The position numbers and the translations under genes were made by a program. Shown here piece after piece: positions 36,793-45,881 of a stretch of 64,000 nt of DNA; the first letter of the stretch is position 1, and each line of letters begins with the position of its first letter. This DNA is from Pseudomonas helleri (GTDB lineage Bacteria; Pseudomonadota; Gammaproteobacteria; Pseudomonadales; Pseudomonadaceae): positions 62,001 through 126,000 of the forward strand of contig NZ_WIWC01000006.1 in NCBI RefSeq assembly GCF_009600315.1. The letters run 5' to 3'. Under the pieces are notes generated by a model. The model saw only the letters and a program-made list of their open reading frames with translations. It was not told the origin of the DNA and made no database searches.

Positions 36793-37680
36793 ATGCGCCG
36801 CCTGCTCACCGGCTGTTTGGTCACCCTGTTATTGCTGTGCAACACCCTGATCCTGTTCGGGCCATTGATGCTGTTTGCCTTGCTCAAGCTCATCTCGCCG
36901 GGGCGTCTGCGCGATTACAACTCGTGGGCGGTGATGTGGATTGCTGAAACCTGGTCCGAGATCGACAAAGGCATTTTTGCCTTGTGTCTGCCCACTCAAT
37001 GGGACATCCGTGGGGCCGAGGGTTTGAGACGCGACACCTCGTATCTGGTGATCAGCAACCATCAATCGTGGGTGGATATTCCGGCATTGATGCAAGGGCT
37101 GAACCGACGCACGCCGTTCTTCAAATTTTTTCTGAAAAAAGAATTGATCTGGGTGCCCTTTCTGGGCCTGGCGTGGTGGGCGCTTGATTATCCGTTCATG
37201 AAGCGCTATTCCAAGGCGTTTCTGGCCAAGCACCCGGAGCTCAAGGGACAAGACCTGAAAATTACCCGGGCCGCCTGCGAGTTGTTCAAGCGCCAGCCTG
37301 TCACCATCGTCAACTACCTGGAGGGCACCCGCTTTACCCCGGCCAAACGTGCGCAGCAACATTCGCCCTACACCTACCTGCTTAAACCCAAGGCGGGCGG
37401 CGTGGCCTTTGTATTGGCGGCGATGGGCGAACAACTGGATGCCGTGCTCGACGTGACCGTGGTTTATCCACAGGCCAGAATTCCGGGATTTTGGGATTTG
37501 ATCAGTGGGCAGGTGCCCAAAGTGATCGTCGATATTCAGACCCGAGAGCTGGACCCAGCGCTCTGGCAGGGTGATTACGAAAACGATCCGCAGTTTCGCC
37601 AGCAGATCCAGAACTGGGTAAACCAGCTCTGGATCAAGAAAGACCAGCGCATCAGCACCTTGCGTGCCGAGCGCGGTTAA
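36793..37680 (+). CDS. Membrane acyltransferase (PlsC/YihG-like)
   Basis: 295 residues from the ATG at 36793. One or two N-terminal membrane helices are followed by the 1-acyl-glycerol-phosphate-acyltransferase-like domain. The HX4D catalytic motif is His90 and Asp95 (SNHQSWVD), followed by 'FFLKKELIWVPFLG' and the substrate-binding 'YLEGTRFT'. It resembles E. coli YihG, a lysophosphatidic-acid acyltransferase, rather than housekeeping PlsC. Single gene. Confidence 0.9.
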   Translation: MRRLLTGCLVTLLLLCNTLILFGPLMLFALLKLISPGRLRDYNSWAVMWIAETWSEIDKGIFALCLPTQWDIRGAEGLRRDTSYLVISNHQSWVDIPALMQGLNRRTPFFKFFLKKELIWVPFLGLAWWALDYPFMKRYSKAFLAKHPELKGQDLKITRAACELFKRQPVTIVNYLEGTRFTPAKRAQQHSPYTYLLKPKAGGVAFVLAAMGEQLDAVLDVTVVYPQARIPGFWDLISGQVPKVIVDIQTRELDPALWQGDYENDPQFRQQIQNWVNQLWIKKDQRISTLRAERG

Positions 37681-37683
37681 TCT

Positions 37684-38244
37684 TTAAACGCCCCAGGCGC
37701 TGCTCAACTTGCTCAGCAGCGAGGTGCTGACGTTCTGGCCTTTGAAGTAGTCCAGCAACACCGGCGCGAACTTGGCAATCATGCCGTCTTGCATGCCCAA
37801 CGCGGTAAACGCAGTGTTCAGCTGATCAGTATTGGCCACATTGCTCACCGCATTGGTGGCGGTCTCGGACACACCGCTGGACTTGCCCAGCAGGCCGCCC
37901 AACTGGCTCAGTTGGCCCAGAGCACCGTTGCCGGCCAGCTTGTTCACACCCGGCACTTGCTTGGCCAATTCGGAATAGTCACTGGTCGACAGCTGGTTTT
38001 TGGCCAGGCTCAACATCGCACCGACACCACCGGCTGCCTGCTCAGGCTTGACGCCCAGCTCGTTGACCTTGCTCAGCAACTGCACGGCTTGAGCAGACTT
38101 GTCAGTGGTGGCGCCATTGCCGTTAGCGCCTTGGACTTGAGCCGCGATACCCGCCACGTCACTCATGCTGAAACCGGCAAACACCGGGCTTGCAGCCACG
38201 GTCATCAAGGTTGCCAGTGCTACGCCGCTCAATTTTTTCATCAT
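37684..38244 (-). CDS. DUF2780-like secreted protein
   Basis: 186 residues from the first of two adjacent ATG codons (38244), with AGAGG upstream; an in-frame extension to 38331 is not supported. A Sec signal (MMKKLSGVALATLMTVAASP) precedes a mature part rich in Ala, Gly, Gln and Ser, with helical 'LLSKVNELGVKPEQAAGGVG' and 'FAPVLLDYFKGQNVSTSLLS' segments typical of DUF2780 (VcgC/VcgE-like) proteins. Function unknown. Convergent with the acyltransferase, three bases apart. Confidence 0.85.
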   Translation of the reverse strand: MMKKLSGVALATLMTVAASPVFAGFSMSDVAGIAAQVQGANGNGATTDKSAQAVQLLSKVNELGVKPEQAAGGVGAMLSLAKNQLSTSDYSELAKQVPGVNKLAGNGALGQLSQLGGLLGKSSGVSETATNAVSNVANTDQLNTAFTALGMQDGMIAKFAPVLLDYFKGQNVSTSLLSKLSSAWGV

Positions 38245-38476
38245 AAAAGCCTCTAGAACCAAAAAGCCGCCCACAGACCAGAGAGCGACAAAACTGTGAG
38301 TTTGACCCAAAAGCCCGGCAGATGTTCCCAAGTGCCACTATTGGATCAAACGGCGCGCAATCTTAAATGAAAAAAGCGGGAGCTGCGGCAAACCCGCCTA
38401 TCAGACCTGCCAGCTATACGCATGGCAGACTCCAGTGAATGCTAAGCGTCCCTTGTCCTGTATTTCGGAACGCCTA

Positions 38477-39478
38477 ATGTCCTCTCTCGGCAAAAACACT
38501 GTCCGCCATTTTGTCTACGATCCTCTGGATCGGTTCATCGGCGTAAACGCTACGTTGCTTTTCTACAACCAAACTCGCCTCGCGACCGAGATTGAAGGCG
38601 AGCGTAAACGCCAACTGTTCGAATACGACGCTCAGCCGCTGGCGCTTCAGCAAGACGGAGCCACTTGCGCATTACTGGCCACGGACATACAAACGTCTGT
38701 ACTACACAGCGTCAGTGCTGACGGCACTCAACAGGCCGCCTCCTATACACCCTTTGGTCATCATAGCGATGCAAAGACGCTGCACAGCGTGTCCGGCTTT
38801 AACGGCGAACGACCTGACCCGGTGACCGGGCATTATTTATTGGGGCAGGGTTATCGAGCCTTTAACCCGGTATTGATGCGATTTAACAGTCCGGACAGTT
38901 TGAGTCCGTTTAGTGAGGGCGGTATTAACCCCTATTCCTATTGTAATAATGATCCTGCCAACAAAGTTGATCCGACAGGTCACATACCCAACATATGGAA
39001 GGGCTTAAAAAATATATTCGGGAGAATACCTAAAAGGATGCGGACAACTGCAAGTGCTGTGGCAACAATGCCGCCCCAAACCAGCGCGCGCCTTCAAGAA
39101 CCTACGCCCCGTTACACAGACCTCGATAGCAGATCAGACTACAACATCGCAGAACATGAAAGATTTATCTCAACACCAGAAGGGGGAAACTTACCCAGTA
39201 AGCCTCCCGCGTATACACGAGGCTCATTTATCCCTGAAGCGTCATTTGCAGTTAAAATTCAACCCCCACCCAGTTATAAAACAGCAACCCAGCTCGTTAG
39301 CTATGAAGACGCTTTAAAGGTTCAAGCACCTATTCGCGTAGGGAGAATATGGCATGGTTATCCACAATTTGCTCCGAGGGTAATGCCTTCAACAATGGAC
39401 TTTCGGAGCAGAGGCGAATTCATGCAACATACCATGAGAGATTTTCATATTCAAAACGGATTGGTGCGACAACGTTAA
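38477..39478 (+). CDS. Orphan RHS-repeat-associated core protein with variable C-terminal tip
   Basis: 333 residues from ATG 38477 (a GTG at 38435 is in frame). It starts directly in an RHS-like repeat (HFVYDPLDRFIGV) and reaches the conserved core (GFNGERPDPVTGHY, RFNSPDSLSPFSEGGINPY), ending at DPTGH near residue 169. A 164-residue tip follows that I do not recognise; it is AT-richer than the core and contains PTPRY (209), PPAY (243) and PPSY (264) motifs. The large shell-forming RHS repeat array is missing, so it is either a cargo tip or an orphan toxin cassette. No VgrG, PAAR or obvious immunity gene is next to it. Confidence 0.85.
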   Translation: MSSLGKNTVRHFVYDPLDRFIGVNATLLFYNQTRLATEIEGERKRQLFEYDAQPLALQQDGATCALLATDIQTSVLHSVSADGTQQAASYTPFGHHSDAKTLHSVSGFNGERPDPVTGHYLLGQGYRAFNPVLMRFNSPDSLSPFSEGGINPYSYCNNDPANKVDPTGHIPNIWKGLKNIFGRIPKRMRTTASAVATMPPQTSARLQEPTPRYTDLDSRSDYNIAEHERFISTPEGGNLPSKPPAYTRGSFIPEASFAVKIQPPPSYKTATQLVSYEDALKVQAPIRVGRIWHGYPQFAPRVMPSTMDFRSRGEFMQHTMRDFHIQNGLVRQR

Positions 39479-39518
39479 ACATGTCTAATTAATATCAAAA
39501 TCATTCAACACCCGCGCT

Positions 39519-39545
39519 CTTGCACCTTAATAAATCAGGTGCAAG
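39519..39545 (+). terminator. Hairpin after the RHS gene
   Basis: CTTGCACCT / AGGTGCAAG, nine paired bases and a nine-base loop, followed by ATTTAA. Weak T-run, so moderate support as terminator for the RHS gene; fdhA ends 75 bases further on the other strand. Confidence 0.55.
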
Positions 39546-39620
39546 ATTTAACTATGGCTGTTTGCCTACCCATGATCCTTTTGCATACTTTTCATATAGC
39601 CTTATCAATCTGAGCAAGGA

Positions 39621-40817
39621 CTACACGCTAAACAATTTATGCGGATCAATCACAAACTTCTTCGGCACCCCGGCATCAAACTCGCCATAACCGCGCGGCG
39701 CCTCGTCCAAACTGATCACCTCGACGCCGACAATATCGGCAATCTTGATCCGGTCCCACATGATCGCCTGCATCAGTTGGCGGTTATATTTCATCACCGG
39801 GGTCTGGCCCGTATGGAAGCTGTGGGACTTGGCCCAGCCCAGCCCAAAGCGAATGCTCAAGCTGCCCATTTTTGCGGCAGCGTCCACCGCTCCCGGATCT
39901 TCAGTCACGTACAGCCCCGGAATACCGATTTTGCCCGCCACCCGCACCACGCCCATCAATGAGTTGAGCACCGTAGCTGGCGCTTCATGTTTGACCCCGT
40001 CATGGCCATGACCGCGGGCTTCGAAGCCCACCGCATCAACCGCACAATCCACTTCCGGCTCGCCCAGCAACTCGGCGATTTGTTCATGCAACGGGGTGTC
40101 TTTCGACAGATCAGCAATTTCAAACCCTTGCGCCTTGGCGTGGGCCAGACGGATCGGGTTCACATCGCCGACAATCACTACCGCCGCGCCGAGCAAACGC
40201 GCTGAAGCCGCAGCTGCCAGCCCCACCGGGCCAGCACCGGCGATATACACCGTGCTGCCCGGTCCCACGCCCGCCGTGACGGCGCCGTGGTAGCCGGTGG
40301 GCAGAATGTCGGAAAGGCAGGTCAAGTCGCGTATTTTTTCCATCGCGGCGTCGCGGTCAGGCAGTTTGAGCAGGTTGAAATCGGCATACGGCACCAATAC
40401 ATATTCAGCCTGACCGCCGACCCAATCGCCCATGTCCACGTAACCATAAGCGCCGCCGGGACGGGCCGGGTTGACGGTCAGGCACACCCCGGTGTTTTGC
40501 TCCTTGCAGCTGCGGCAGCGTCCGCACGCCACGTTGAACGGCACCGACACCAGATCGCCGACCTTCAAATGTTCCACGTCACGCCCGGCTTCAATCACCT
40601 CGCCGGTGATTTCATGGCCCAGCACCAACCCGGTTTGCGCCGTGGTACGGCCACGCACCATGTGCTGATCGGAGCCACAGATATTGGTCGACACCACCCG
40701 CAGAATCACGCCGTGGTGAATGGGTTTGCCTTGAGGGTTTTGCATCTTCGGGAAAGGAATGCTCTGCACTTCAACCTGGCCATTGCCCAGGTACACCACA
40801 CCGCGATTGTCAGCCAT
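39621..40817 (-). CDS. fdhA: FdhA, glutathione-independent formaldehyde dehydrogenase
   Basis: 398 residues, zinc-dependent medium-chain dehydrogenase like the P. putida enzyme. Catalytic zinc ligands Cys47 and His68 (with Glu69), structural zinc cysteines 98, 101, 104 and 112, and the NAD-binding 'IAGAGPVGLAAAA'. It oxidises formaldehyde to formate with tightly bound NAD. Last gene of the glyA-soxBDAG-purU-fdhA block; it removes formaldehyde released by betaine and sarcosine demethylation. Confidence 0.95.
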   Translation of the reverse strand: MADNRGVVYLGNGQVEVQSIPFPKMQNPQGKPIHHGVILRVVSTNICGSDQHMVRGRTTAQTGLVLGHEITGEVIEAGRDVEHLKVGDLVSVPFNVACGRCRSCKEQNTGVCLTVNPARPGGAYGYVDMGDWVGGQAEYVLVPYADFNLLKLPDRDAAMEKIRDLTCLSDILPTGYHGAVTAGVGPGSTVYIAGAGPVGLAAAASARLLGAAVVIVGDVNPIRLAHAKAQGFEIADLSKDTPLHEQIAELLGEPEVDCAVDAVGFEARGHGHDGVKHEAPATVLNSLMGVVRVAGKIGIPGLYVTEDPGAVDAAAKMGSLSIRFGLGWAKSHSFHTGQTPVMKYNRQLMQAIMWDRIKIADIVGVEVISLDEAPRGYGEFDAGVPKKFVIDPHKLFSV

Positions 40818-40922
40818 CGTATTTGCCCTTGTTGTTATTGGAGGGCAGTTGCTGGCGGCACGCCATAAGCCGCAAGCAGTCTGCTTTGACTTGCTGCGTT
40901 GAGCTTAGAACGTGCCGCGGCT

Positions 40923-41780
40923 TCACAGCACCACCGTACGACCTCCATTTAGGAAAACGCGCCGTTCAATGTGATAGCCCACCCCACGCGCCAGCGTCTG
41001 GGCTTCGATGTCGCGGCCCTTGGCGATCAAATCTTCGGGGTAGTGGCTGTGATCGACCACCTCAACGCCTTGCGCAATGATCGGGCCTTCATCGAGGTCG
41101 TTGTTGATGTAATGCGCGGTCGCGCCGACCAGCTTCACGCCCTTCTCATACGCTTGGTGATACGGCTTGGCCCCTTTGAAACCGGGCAACAGCGAGTGAT
41201 GGATGTTGATCGCTTTGCCATCCAGCTTGCGGCACAGCTCGGGTGACAGGACTTGCATGTAGCGCGCGAGAATGACCAGTTCAGCGCCGGTGTCCTCGAT
41301 CACTTGCCACACCTTGGCCTCTTGCGCGGGCTTGTTGGCCGGGTCGAGGGCAAAGTGGTGATAGGGAATGCCATGCCATTGGGCGAGAGGCTGTAGATCC
41401 GGGTGATTGGAGACCACGGCCACCACGTCCATGGACAATTGGCCGATGCGCTGGCGGTAGAGCAAGTCGTTAAGGCAGTGGTCGGCCTTGGACACCATGA
41501 TCACCACTTTCGGGCGATGGTGCGGGGGCGTCAGTTCGAAGGTCATGCCGAAGGCCTGGCTGCGTTCCTGCAAGCCAGCGCGAAATTCATCTTCGTTAAA
41601 ACCGTCAGGCTGGCGGAACTCGACCCGAATAAAAAAGCGCCCTGAGCGCTGGTCGTCAAAGGAGTGGTGCTCGGTGACGTAGCAACGATGCTCGAACAAG
41701 TAACGCGTCACCGCATCTACCGTGCCCAGCATGCTCGGGCAATCGGCGGTGAGAATCCAGGTGTCGGGGGCACGGCTCAT
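40923..41780 (-). CDS. purU: PurU, formyltetrahydrofolate deformylase
   Basis: 285 residues. An N-terminal ACT domain (about 5-85, 'TWILTADCPSMLGTVDAVTR') is followed by a formyltransferase fold with 'VVAVVSNHPDLQPLAQWHGI', 'NIHHSLLPGFKGAKPYHQAY' and 'GATAHYINNDLDEGPIIAQ', which contain the Asn, His and Asp of the active site. It releases formate from 10-formyl-THF, regenerating free THF charged by sarcosine oxidation. Confidence 0.95.
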   Translation of the reverse strand: MSRAPDTWILTADCPSMLGTVDAVTRYLFEHRCYVTEHHSFDDQRSGRFFIRVEFRQPDGFNEDEFRAGLQERSQAFGMTFELTPPHHRPKVVIMVSKADHCLNDLLYRQRIGQLSMDVVAVVSNHPDLQPLAQWHGIPYHHFALDPANKPAQEAKVWQVIEDTGAELVILARYMQVLSPELCRKLDGKAINIHHSLLPGFKGAKPYHQAYEKGVKLVGATAHYINNDLDEGPIIAQGVEVVDHSHYPEDLIAKGRDIEAQTLARGVGYHIERRVFLNGGRTVVL

Positions 41781-41817
41781 GAGGGAGTCCCTTGTTGTTT
41801 TGATATGAAAAGCAAAT

Positions 41818-41865
41818 GCCCCTCACCCTAGCCCTCTCCCAGAGGGAGAGGGTTGGGGTGAGGGC
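41818..41865. repeat. CCCTCTCCC-family palindrome (compact copy)
   Basis: GCCCCTCACCCTAGCCCTCT pairs with the GGGAGAGGGTTGGGGTGAGG arm across a three-base centre, forming one long hairpin in the soxG-purU gap. Confidence 0.88.
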
Positions 41866-41875
41866 AAGCGGTCAC

Positions 41876-42508
41876 TCAGGCCTCGACACTCAGCCCAAAT
41901 TCAGCCGCTGCATCCTGCAACCATAACCACCAATACTCCGAAAAGCTGCGCCGAATCAGCAGCTCCCAGGTGTCTTCTGCCGTATGGCGAATCACCAGTT
42001 GCGACTTGGCGAACACCGTACCCACCGCCTTGCCCACCGGGAAGTTATCCGGGTGTACGTCATAGCTGGTGGACTTCATCAGCACCTCACGCACCTTCGG
42101 CCCGCTCAATTCCAGCAATTGCTGACCGCCACTGACGTTCACCACCGAAATATGCAGCCCGGCCAGCGCCGCTCGCAGCGCTTGCTCCACGGCAAACTCC
42201 TGCCCCCCCGGAACGATCAGCAGCCATTCGTCTGGCCCCATCCATTGCAGCGACGATTCACCTTTGGCCACCAGACTCAAGGCCACCGGCAATTCCAATC
42301 CCAGCGCCTTGTGCACGCCTTCGGCAAAAGCCGGATCTTTGACGTCGCCACGCAGGGTCAAATGGCCCAGCAGTTTTTTCTCGCGCACCGTCACACCCGG
42401 GTTTTGCCGCCCCTTGCCAATCAGGCGAGCAAGGTCGGTGTGATGCAGCGACGACTCGGCTTTAGCCGCCAAGTCCGGGCGCTGTTGGTAAACATTGGCT
42501 GTGGTCAT
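41876..42508 (-). CDS. soxG: SoxG, sarcosine oxidase gamma subunit
   Basis: 210 residues, the small gamma subunit of heterotetrameric sarcosine oxidase. It has a GcvT-like fold ('LELSGPKVREVLMKSTSYDV', 'VIRHTAEDTWELLIRRSFSEY'). It ends the sox genes proper and lies 12 bases after soxA. It stabilises the alpha-beta complex; it holds no cofactor of its own. Confidence 0.94.
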   Translation of the reverse strand: MTTANVYQQRPDLAAKAESSLHHTDLARLIGKGRQNPGVTVREKKLLGHLTLRGDVKDPAFAEGVHKALGLELPVALSLVAKGESSLQWMGPDEWLLIVPGGQEFAVEQALRAALAGLHISVVNVSGGQQLLELSGPKVREVLMKSTSYDVHPDNFPVGKAVGTVFAKSQLVIRHTAEDTWELLIRRSFSEYWWLWLQDAAAEFGLSVEA

Positions 42509-42520
42509 GAGAGCACCCCT

Positions 42521-45500
42521 TTAAATATTCTGCCGTTCGCCTTTCGGGTCGAAAAACACCGAAGACACAATTTCAGCTTCGATCACGCTGCCATCCACCT
42601 GCGGTGAGAACACCCGCTCGCCAATGCGCTTGAGCCCGCCCTTGACCACACCCATCGCAAACGAATACCCCAGCGAGTTGTGGGCGTAGCTGGACGTCAC
42701 ATGACCCACCATCGTCATCGGAATCGCCTGCTTGGGATCGAACACCAGTTGCGCACCTTCGGGCAGCCACTTATTCGGGTCCACCGGCTTGAGCCCCACC
42801 AGTTGCTTACGCTGCTCACGCACGCAGTCTTCGCGGTTCATGCCGCGCCAGCCGATCCACGAAAACGGCTTGGTGCGGCCCACGCACCAACCCATGTTCA
42901 AATCGTCCGGGGTCATGGAACCGTCCGTGTCCTGCCCGACGATGATGAACCCCTTCTCGGCACGCAGCACGTGCATGGTTTCGGTGCCATAGGGCGTAAG
43001 GTTATAGGCCTTGCCCGCCTCGACAATTTTCTCCAGCACGCCCATCGCGTAGTCAGCCTGGATATTGACCTCGTATGAAAGTTCGCCGGTAAACGAGATA
43101 CGGAACACCCGCGCTGGCACACCGCCGACCAGCCCTTCTTTCCAGGTCATGAACGGGAAGGCTTCGCGGTCCAGATCAATGTCGGTCACTTCGCTCAACA
43201 GCTTGCGGCTGTTGGGGCCGGACAAGGTCAGCGTCGCGTAATGGTCCGTAACCGACGTGAAATATACCTTCAGCTCGGGCCATTCGGTCTGTTGATAAAT
43301 TTCCAGCCACTGCAACACGCGGGCCGCGCCGCCGGTGGTGGTGGTCATCACAAAATGGTTGTCAGCCAAGCACGCGGTCACGCCATCATCGAAGACCATG
43401 CCGTCTTCTTTGCACATCAGCCCGTAGCGGGCTTTACCCACGTCGAGTTTGGTCCAGGCATTGGTGTAGACACGGTTGAGAAACTCCCGCGCGTCCGGCC
43501 CTTGAATGTCGATTTTGCCCAGCGTGGATGCATCCAGAATGCCGACGCTGTCACGCACTGCCTGGCATTCGCGTTTGACCGCCGCGTGCAGGTCTTCGCC
43601 ATTGCGCGGGAAGTACCACGGGCGTTTCCACTGACCCACGTCTTCAAACTCGGCACCTTGTTTGACGTGCCAGGCTTGCAGCGCGGTGTAACGCACCGGC
43701 TCGAAGATGTGCCCGCAATGGCGACCCACAATCGCGCCAAACGTTACCGGCGTGTAGTTGGGGCGGAACATGGTGGTGCCCATCTGCGGGATGGTCACGT
43801 TCAGCGAGCGAGCGGCAATGGCCAGCCCGTTGACGTTGCCCAGCTTGCCCTGATCGGTGCCAAAACCCAGCGCGGTGTAGCGTTTAACGTGCTCCACCGA
43901 CTCAAACCCCTCACGGGTCGCCAACTCGATGGCCGCTGCGGTGACGTCGTTTTGCAGGTCGACAAATTGTTTCGGTGCCCGCGCCGTGCCTTTTTCATGG
44001 GGCACATGAAACAGCGCCAGCGTCGCTTCTTCGTAATGATTCAGGGCCTTGGGCAGCACGCCCTCGACCGCTTTGAAACCCGCTTCGCTGGCCGCCCGCA
44101 CGCCGCCTTCAAAGCCATCGGCCAAGCTGTCGCCTAAGCCATACACACCGTTGATGCCGCCTACACACACGCGTTTTTGCGGCGCTTCGCCGGGGACAAA
44201 ACCGAGAATGTCTTCACGCCAGGTCGGCTTGCCGCCCAAGTGCGACGCCAAATGCACCACCGGGCTGTAACCGCCCGAGGTGGCCACCAGATCACACTCC
44301 AGCCATTCGCCGGGGCTGGTGACGCTGTTCTGTTTCAGATCAATCGCCGCCACCCGCGCACTGGTCACGTGTTTGCTGCCGCGCGCTTCAATCACCGCGC
44401 TGCCGGTCAAAATGCGCATGCCCTTGGCCCGCGCTTCTTCAACCAGCGCACCCCGTGGGTTGCCCCGCGCATCGGCAATCGCCACCACGTTGCGGCCCGC
44501 ATCGAGCCAGTCCAGCGCCACACGGTAGGCGTGATCATTGTTGGTGCTCAACACCAGTTTTTTGCCCGGTGCCACGCCGTAGCGACGGACATAAGTCGAC
44601 ACCGCCCCCGCCAGCATATTGCCCGGCACGTCGTTGTTGCCGTACACCAGCGGACGCTCACACGCCCCCGTCGCCAACACCACACGCTTGGCGCGCACCC
44701 GGTGCAGACGCTGACGCACTTGGCCAATCGGCGCACGGTCGCCCAGATGATCAGTCAGGCGCTCGTGAATGGTCAGAAAGTTGTGATCGTGATACCCGTT
44801 CACTGTCGCCCGTGGCAGCAACACCACGTCCGGCAGCGCGCTGAGTTCGGCAATCACCTTGGCCACCCAGTCCATCGCCGGTTTACCGTCCAGGCTTTCA
44901 CGGCTGTCGAGCAGACTGCCGCCAAACTCTTCCTGCTCGTCGGCCACGATCACCCGCGCACCGCTGCGGGCCGCGGCCAAGGCTGCTGCCAGCCCCGCCG
45001 GGCCAGCGCCGACAATCAGCACGTCGCAGTGGTGGTTCATGTTGTCGTAGGTATCAGGATCATTCTGCGTCGGCGAACGCCCCAGCCCAGCGGCCTTGCG
45101 GATGTACTTCTCGTAGGTCATCCAGAACGACTGCGGGTACATAAAGGTTTTGTAGTAGAAACCCGGCGGCATCAACTTGCCGCCGACCTTGCCGAGAATG
45201 CCCATCACGTCATTGTTGACGTTCGGCCAACCGTTGGTGCTGGTGGCCACCAGCCCTTGATACAAGGCTTGCTGCGTGGCGCGCACGTTGGGAATTTGCG
45301 TTGCTTCAGTGGCGCCGATTTGCAGCACCGCGTTAGGCTCTTCTGCGCCTGCGGCATACATACCGCGAGGCCGGGAATATTTGAAACTGCGGCCGATCAC
45401 GTCCACACCATTGGCCAACAATGCGGCGGCCAGGGTGTCGCCTTCATAGCCTTTGTACTGTTGGCCGTTGAAGGTGAAGGTCAGCACTTTGGTGCGATCA

Positions 45501-45538
45501 ACGCGACCGCCGTTGGGCAAGCGATGGGTCTGGCTCAT
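42521..45538 (-). CDS. soxA: SoxA, sarcosine oxidase alpha subunit
   Basis: 1005 residues. N-terminal ferredoxin-like fold (about 10-100), a NAD-binding pyridine-nucleotide oxidoreductase section with 'DVLIVGAGPAGLAAALAAAR' near residue 173, and a C-terminal aminomethyltransferase (GcvT) domain from about residue 620 ('RYGLMCKEDGMVFDDGVTAC', 'GTETMHVLRAEKGFIIVGQD') that transfers the methyl carbon to tetrahydrofolate. With SoxBDG it turns sarcosine into glycine, H2O2 and 5,10-methylene-THF or formaldehyde. It overlaps soxD by four bases. Large opposite-strand frames here are shadows. Confidence 0.96.
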   Translation of the reverse strand: MSQTHRLPNGGRVDRTKVLTFTFNGQQYKGYEGDTLAAALLANGVDVIGRSFKYSRPRGMYAAGAEEPNAVLQIGATEATQIPNVRATQQALYQGLVATSTNGWPNVNNDVMGILGKVGGKLMPPGFYYKTFMYPQSFWMTYEKYIRKAAGLGRSPTQNDPDTYDNMNHHCDVLIVGAGPAGLAAALAAARSGARVIVADEQEEFGGSLLDSRESLDGKPAMDWVAKVIAELSALPDVVLLPRATVNGYHDHNFLTIHERLTDHLGDRAPIGQVRQRLHRVRAKRVVLATGACERPLVYGNNDVPGNMLAGAVSTYVRRYGVAPGKKLVLSTNNDHAYRVALDWLDAGRNVVAIADARGNPRGALVEEARAKGMRILTGSAVIEARGSKHVTSARVAAIDLKQNSVTSPGEWLECDLVATSGGYSPVVHLASHLGGKPTWREDILGFVPGEAPQKRVCVGGINGVYGLGDSLADGFEGGVRAASEAGFKAVEGVLPKALNHYEEATLALFHVPHEKGTARAPKQFVDLQNDVTAAAIELATREGFESVEHVKRYTALGFGTDQGKLGNVNGLAIAARSLNVTIPQMGTTMFRPNYTPVTFGAIVGRHCGHIFEPVRYTALQAWHVKQGAEFEDVGQWKRPWYFPRNGEDLHAAVKRECQAVRDSVGILDASTLGKIDIQGPDAREFLNRVYTNAWTKLDVGKARYGLMCKEDGMVFDDGVTACLADNHFVMTTTTGGAARVLQWLEIYQQTEWPELKVYFTSVTDHYATLTLSGPNSRKLLSEVTDIDLDREAFPFMTWKEGLVGGVPARVFRISFTGELSYEVNIQADYAMGVLEKIVEAGKAYNLTPYGTETMHVLRAEKGFIIVGQDTDGSMTPDDLNMGWCVGRTKPFSWIGWRGMNREDCVREQRKQLVGLKPVDPNKWLPEGAQLVFDPKQAIPMTMVGHVTSSYAHNSLGYSFAMGVVKGGLKRIGERVFSPQVDGSVIEAEIVSSVFFDPKGERQNI

Positions 45539-45867
45539 ACTTTTTCTCCCAGCTCGCGGGTTGCCGTGGTGGTCAGGGGGGCCGCCTGTTCAGTGAACTG
45601 CGGTTTGGTGCCAATCAAATAAGTTTCCAGAATTTCGTAGGTCACGGTGTTGCGCGTGGCGTTGAAAAACTGACGGCAACCGGCAACGTGGTTCCACAAC
45701 TCGTGGTGCAGGCCGCGGGGGTTGTCACGGAAGAACATGTAATCGCCCCACTCAGCGTCGGTGCAGGCATTCGGGTCAAGCGGGCGCGGGATATGCGCCT
45801 GGCCACTGGCGTGGAATTCCTCTTCGGAACGTAGCTCGCCGCAATGGGGACAGAAGATATGCAACAT
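45535..45867 (-). CDS. soxD: SoxD, sarcosine oxidase delta subunit
   Basis: 110 residues. Zinc-binding small subunit: Cys6 and Cys9 (FCPHCGELRSEEEFH) and further His/Cys ligands, then 'FRDNPRGLHHELWNHVAGCR'. It sits between soxB (14 bases upstream) and soxA (4-base overlap), the standard order. Confidence 0.95.
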   Translation of the reverse strand: MLHIFCPHCGELRSEEEFHASGQAHIPRPLDPNACTDAEWGDYMFFRDNPRGLHHELWNHVAGCRQFFNATRNTVTYEILETYLIGTKPQFTEQAAPLTTTATRELGEKV

Positions 45868-45881
45868 GGGTGATTCTCCTG

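Noticed and set aside
44177..45622. 481-residue plus-strand reading frame opposite soxA
   Set aside because: His/Arg/Gln-rich composition typical of antisense frames in high-GC genes; soxA is unmistakable.
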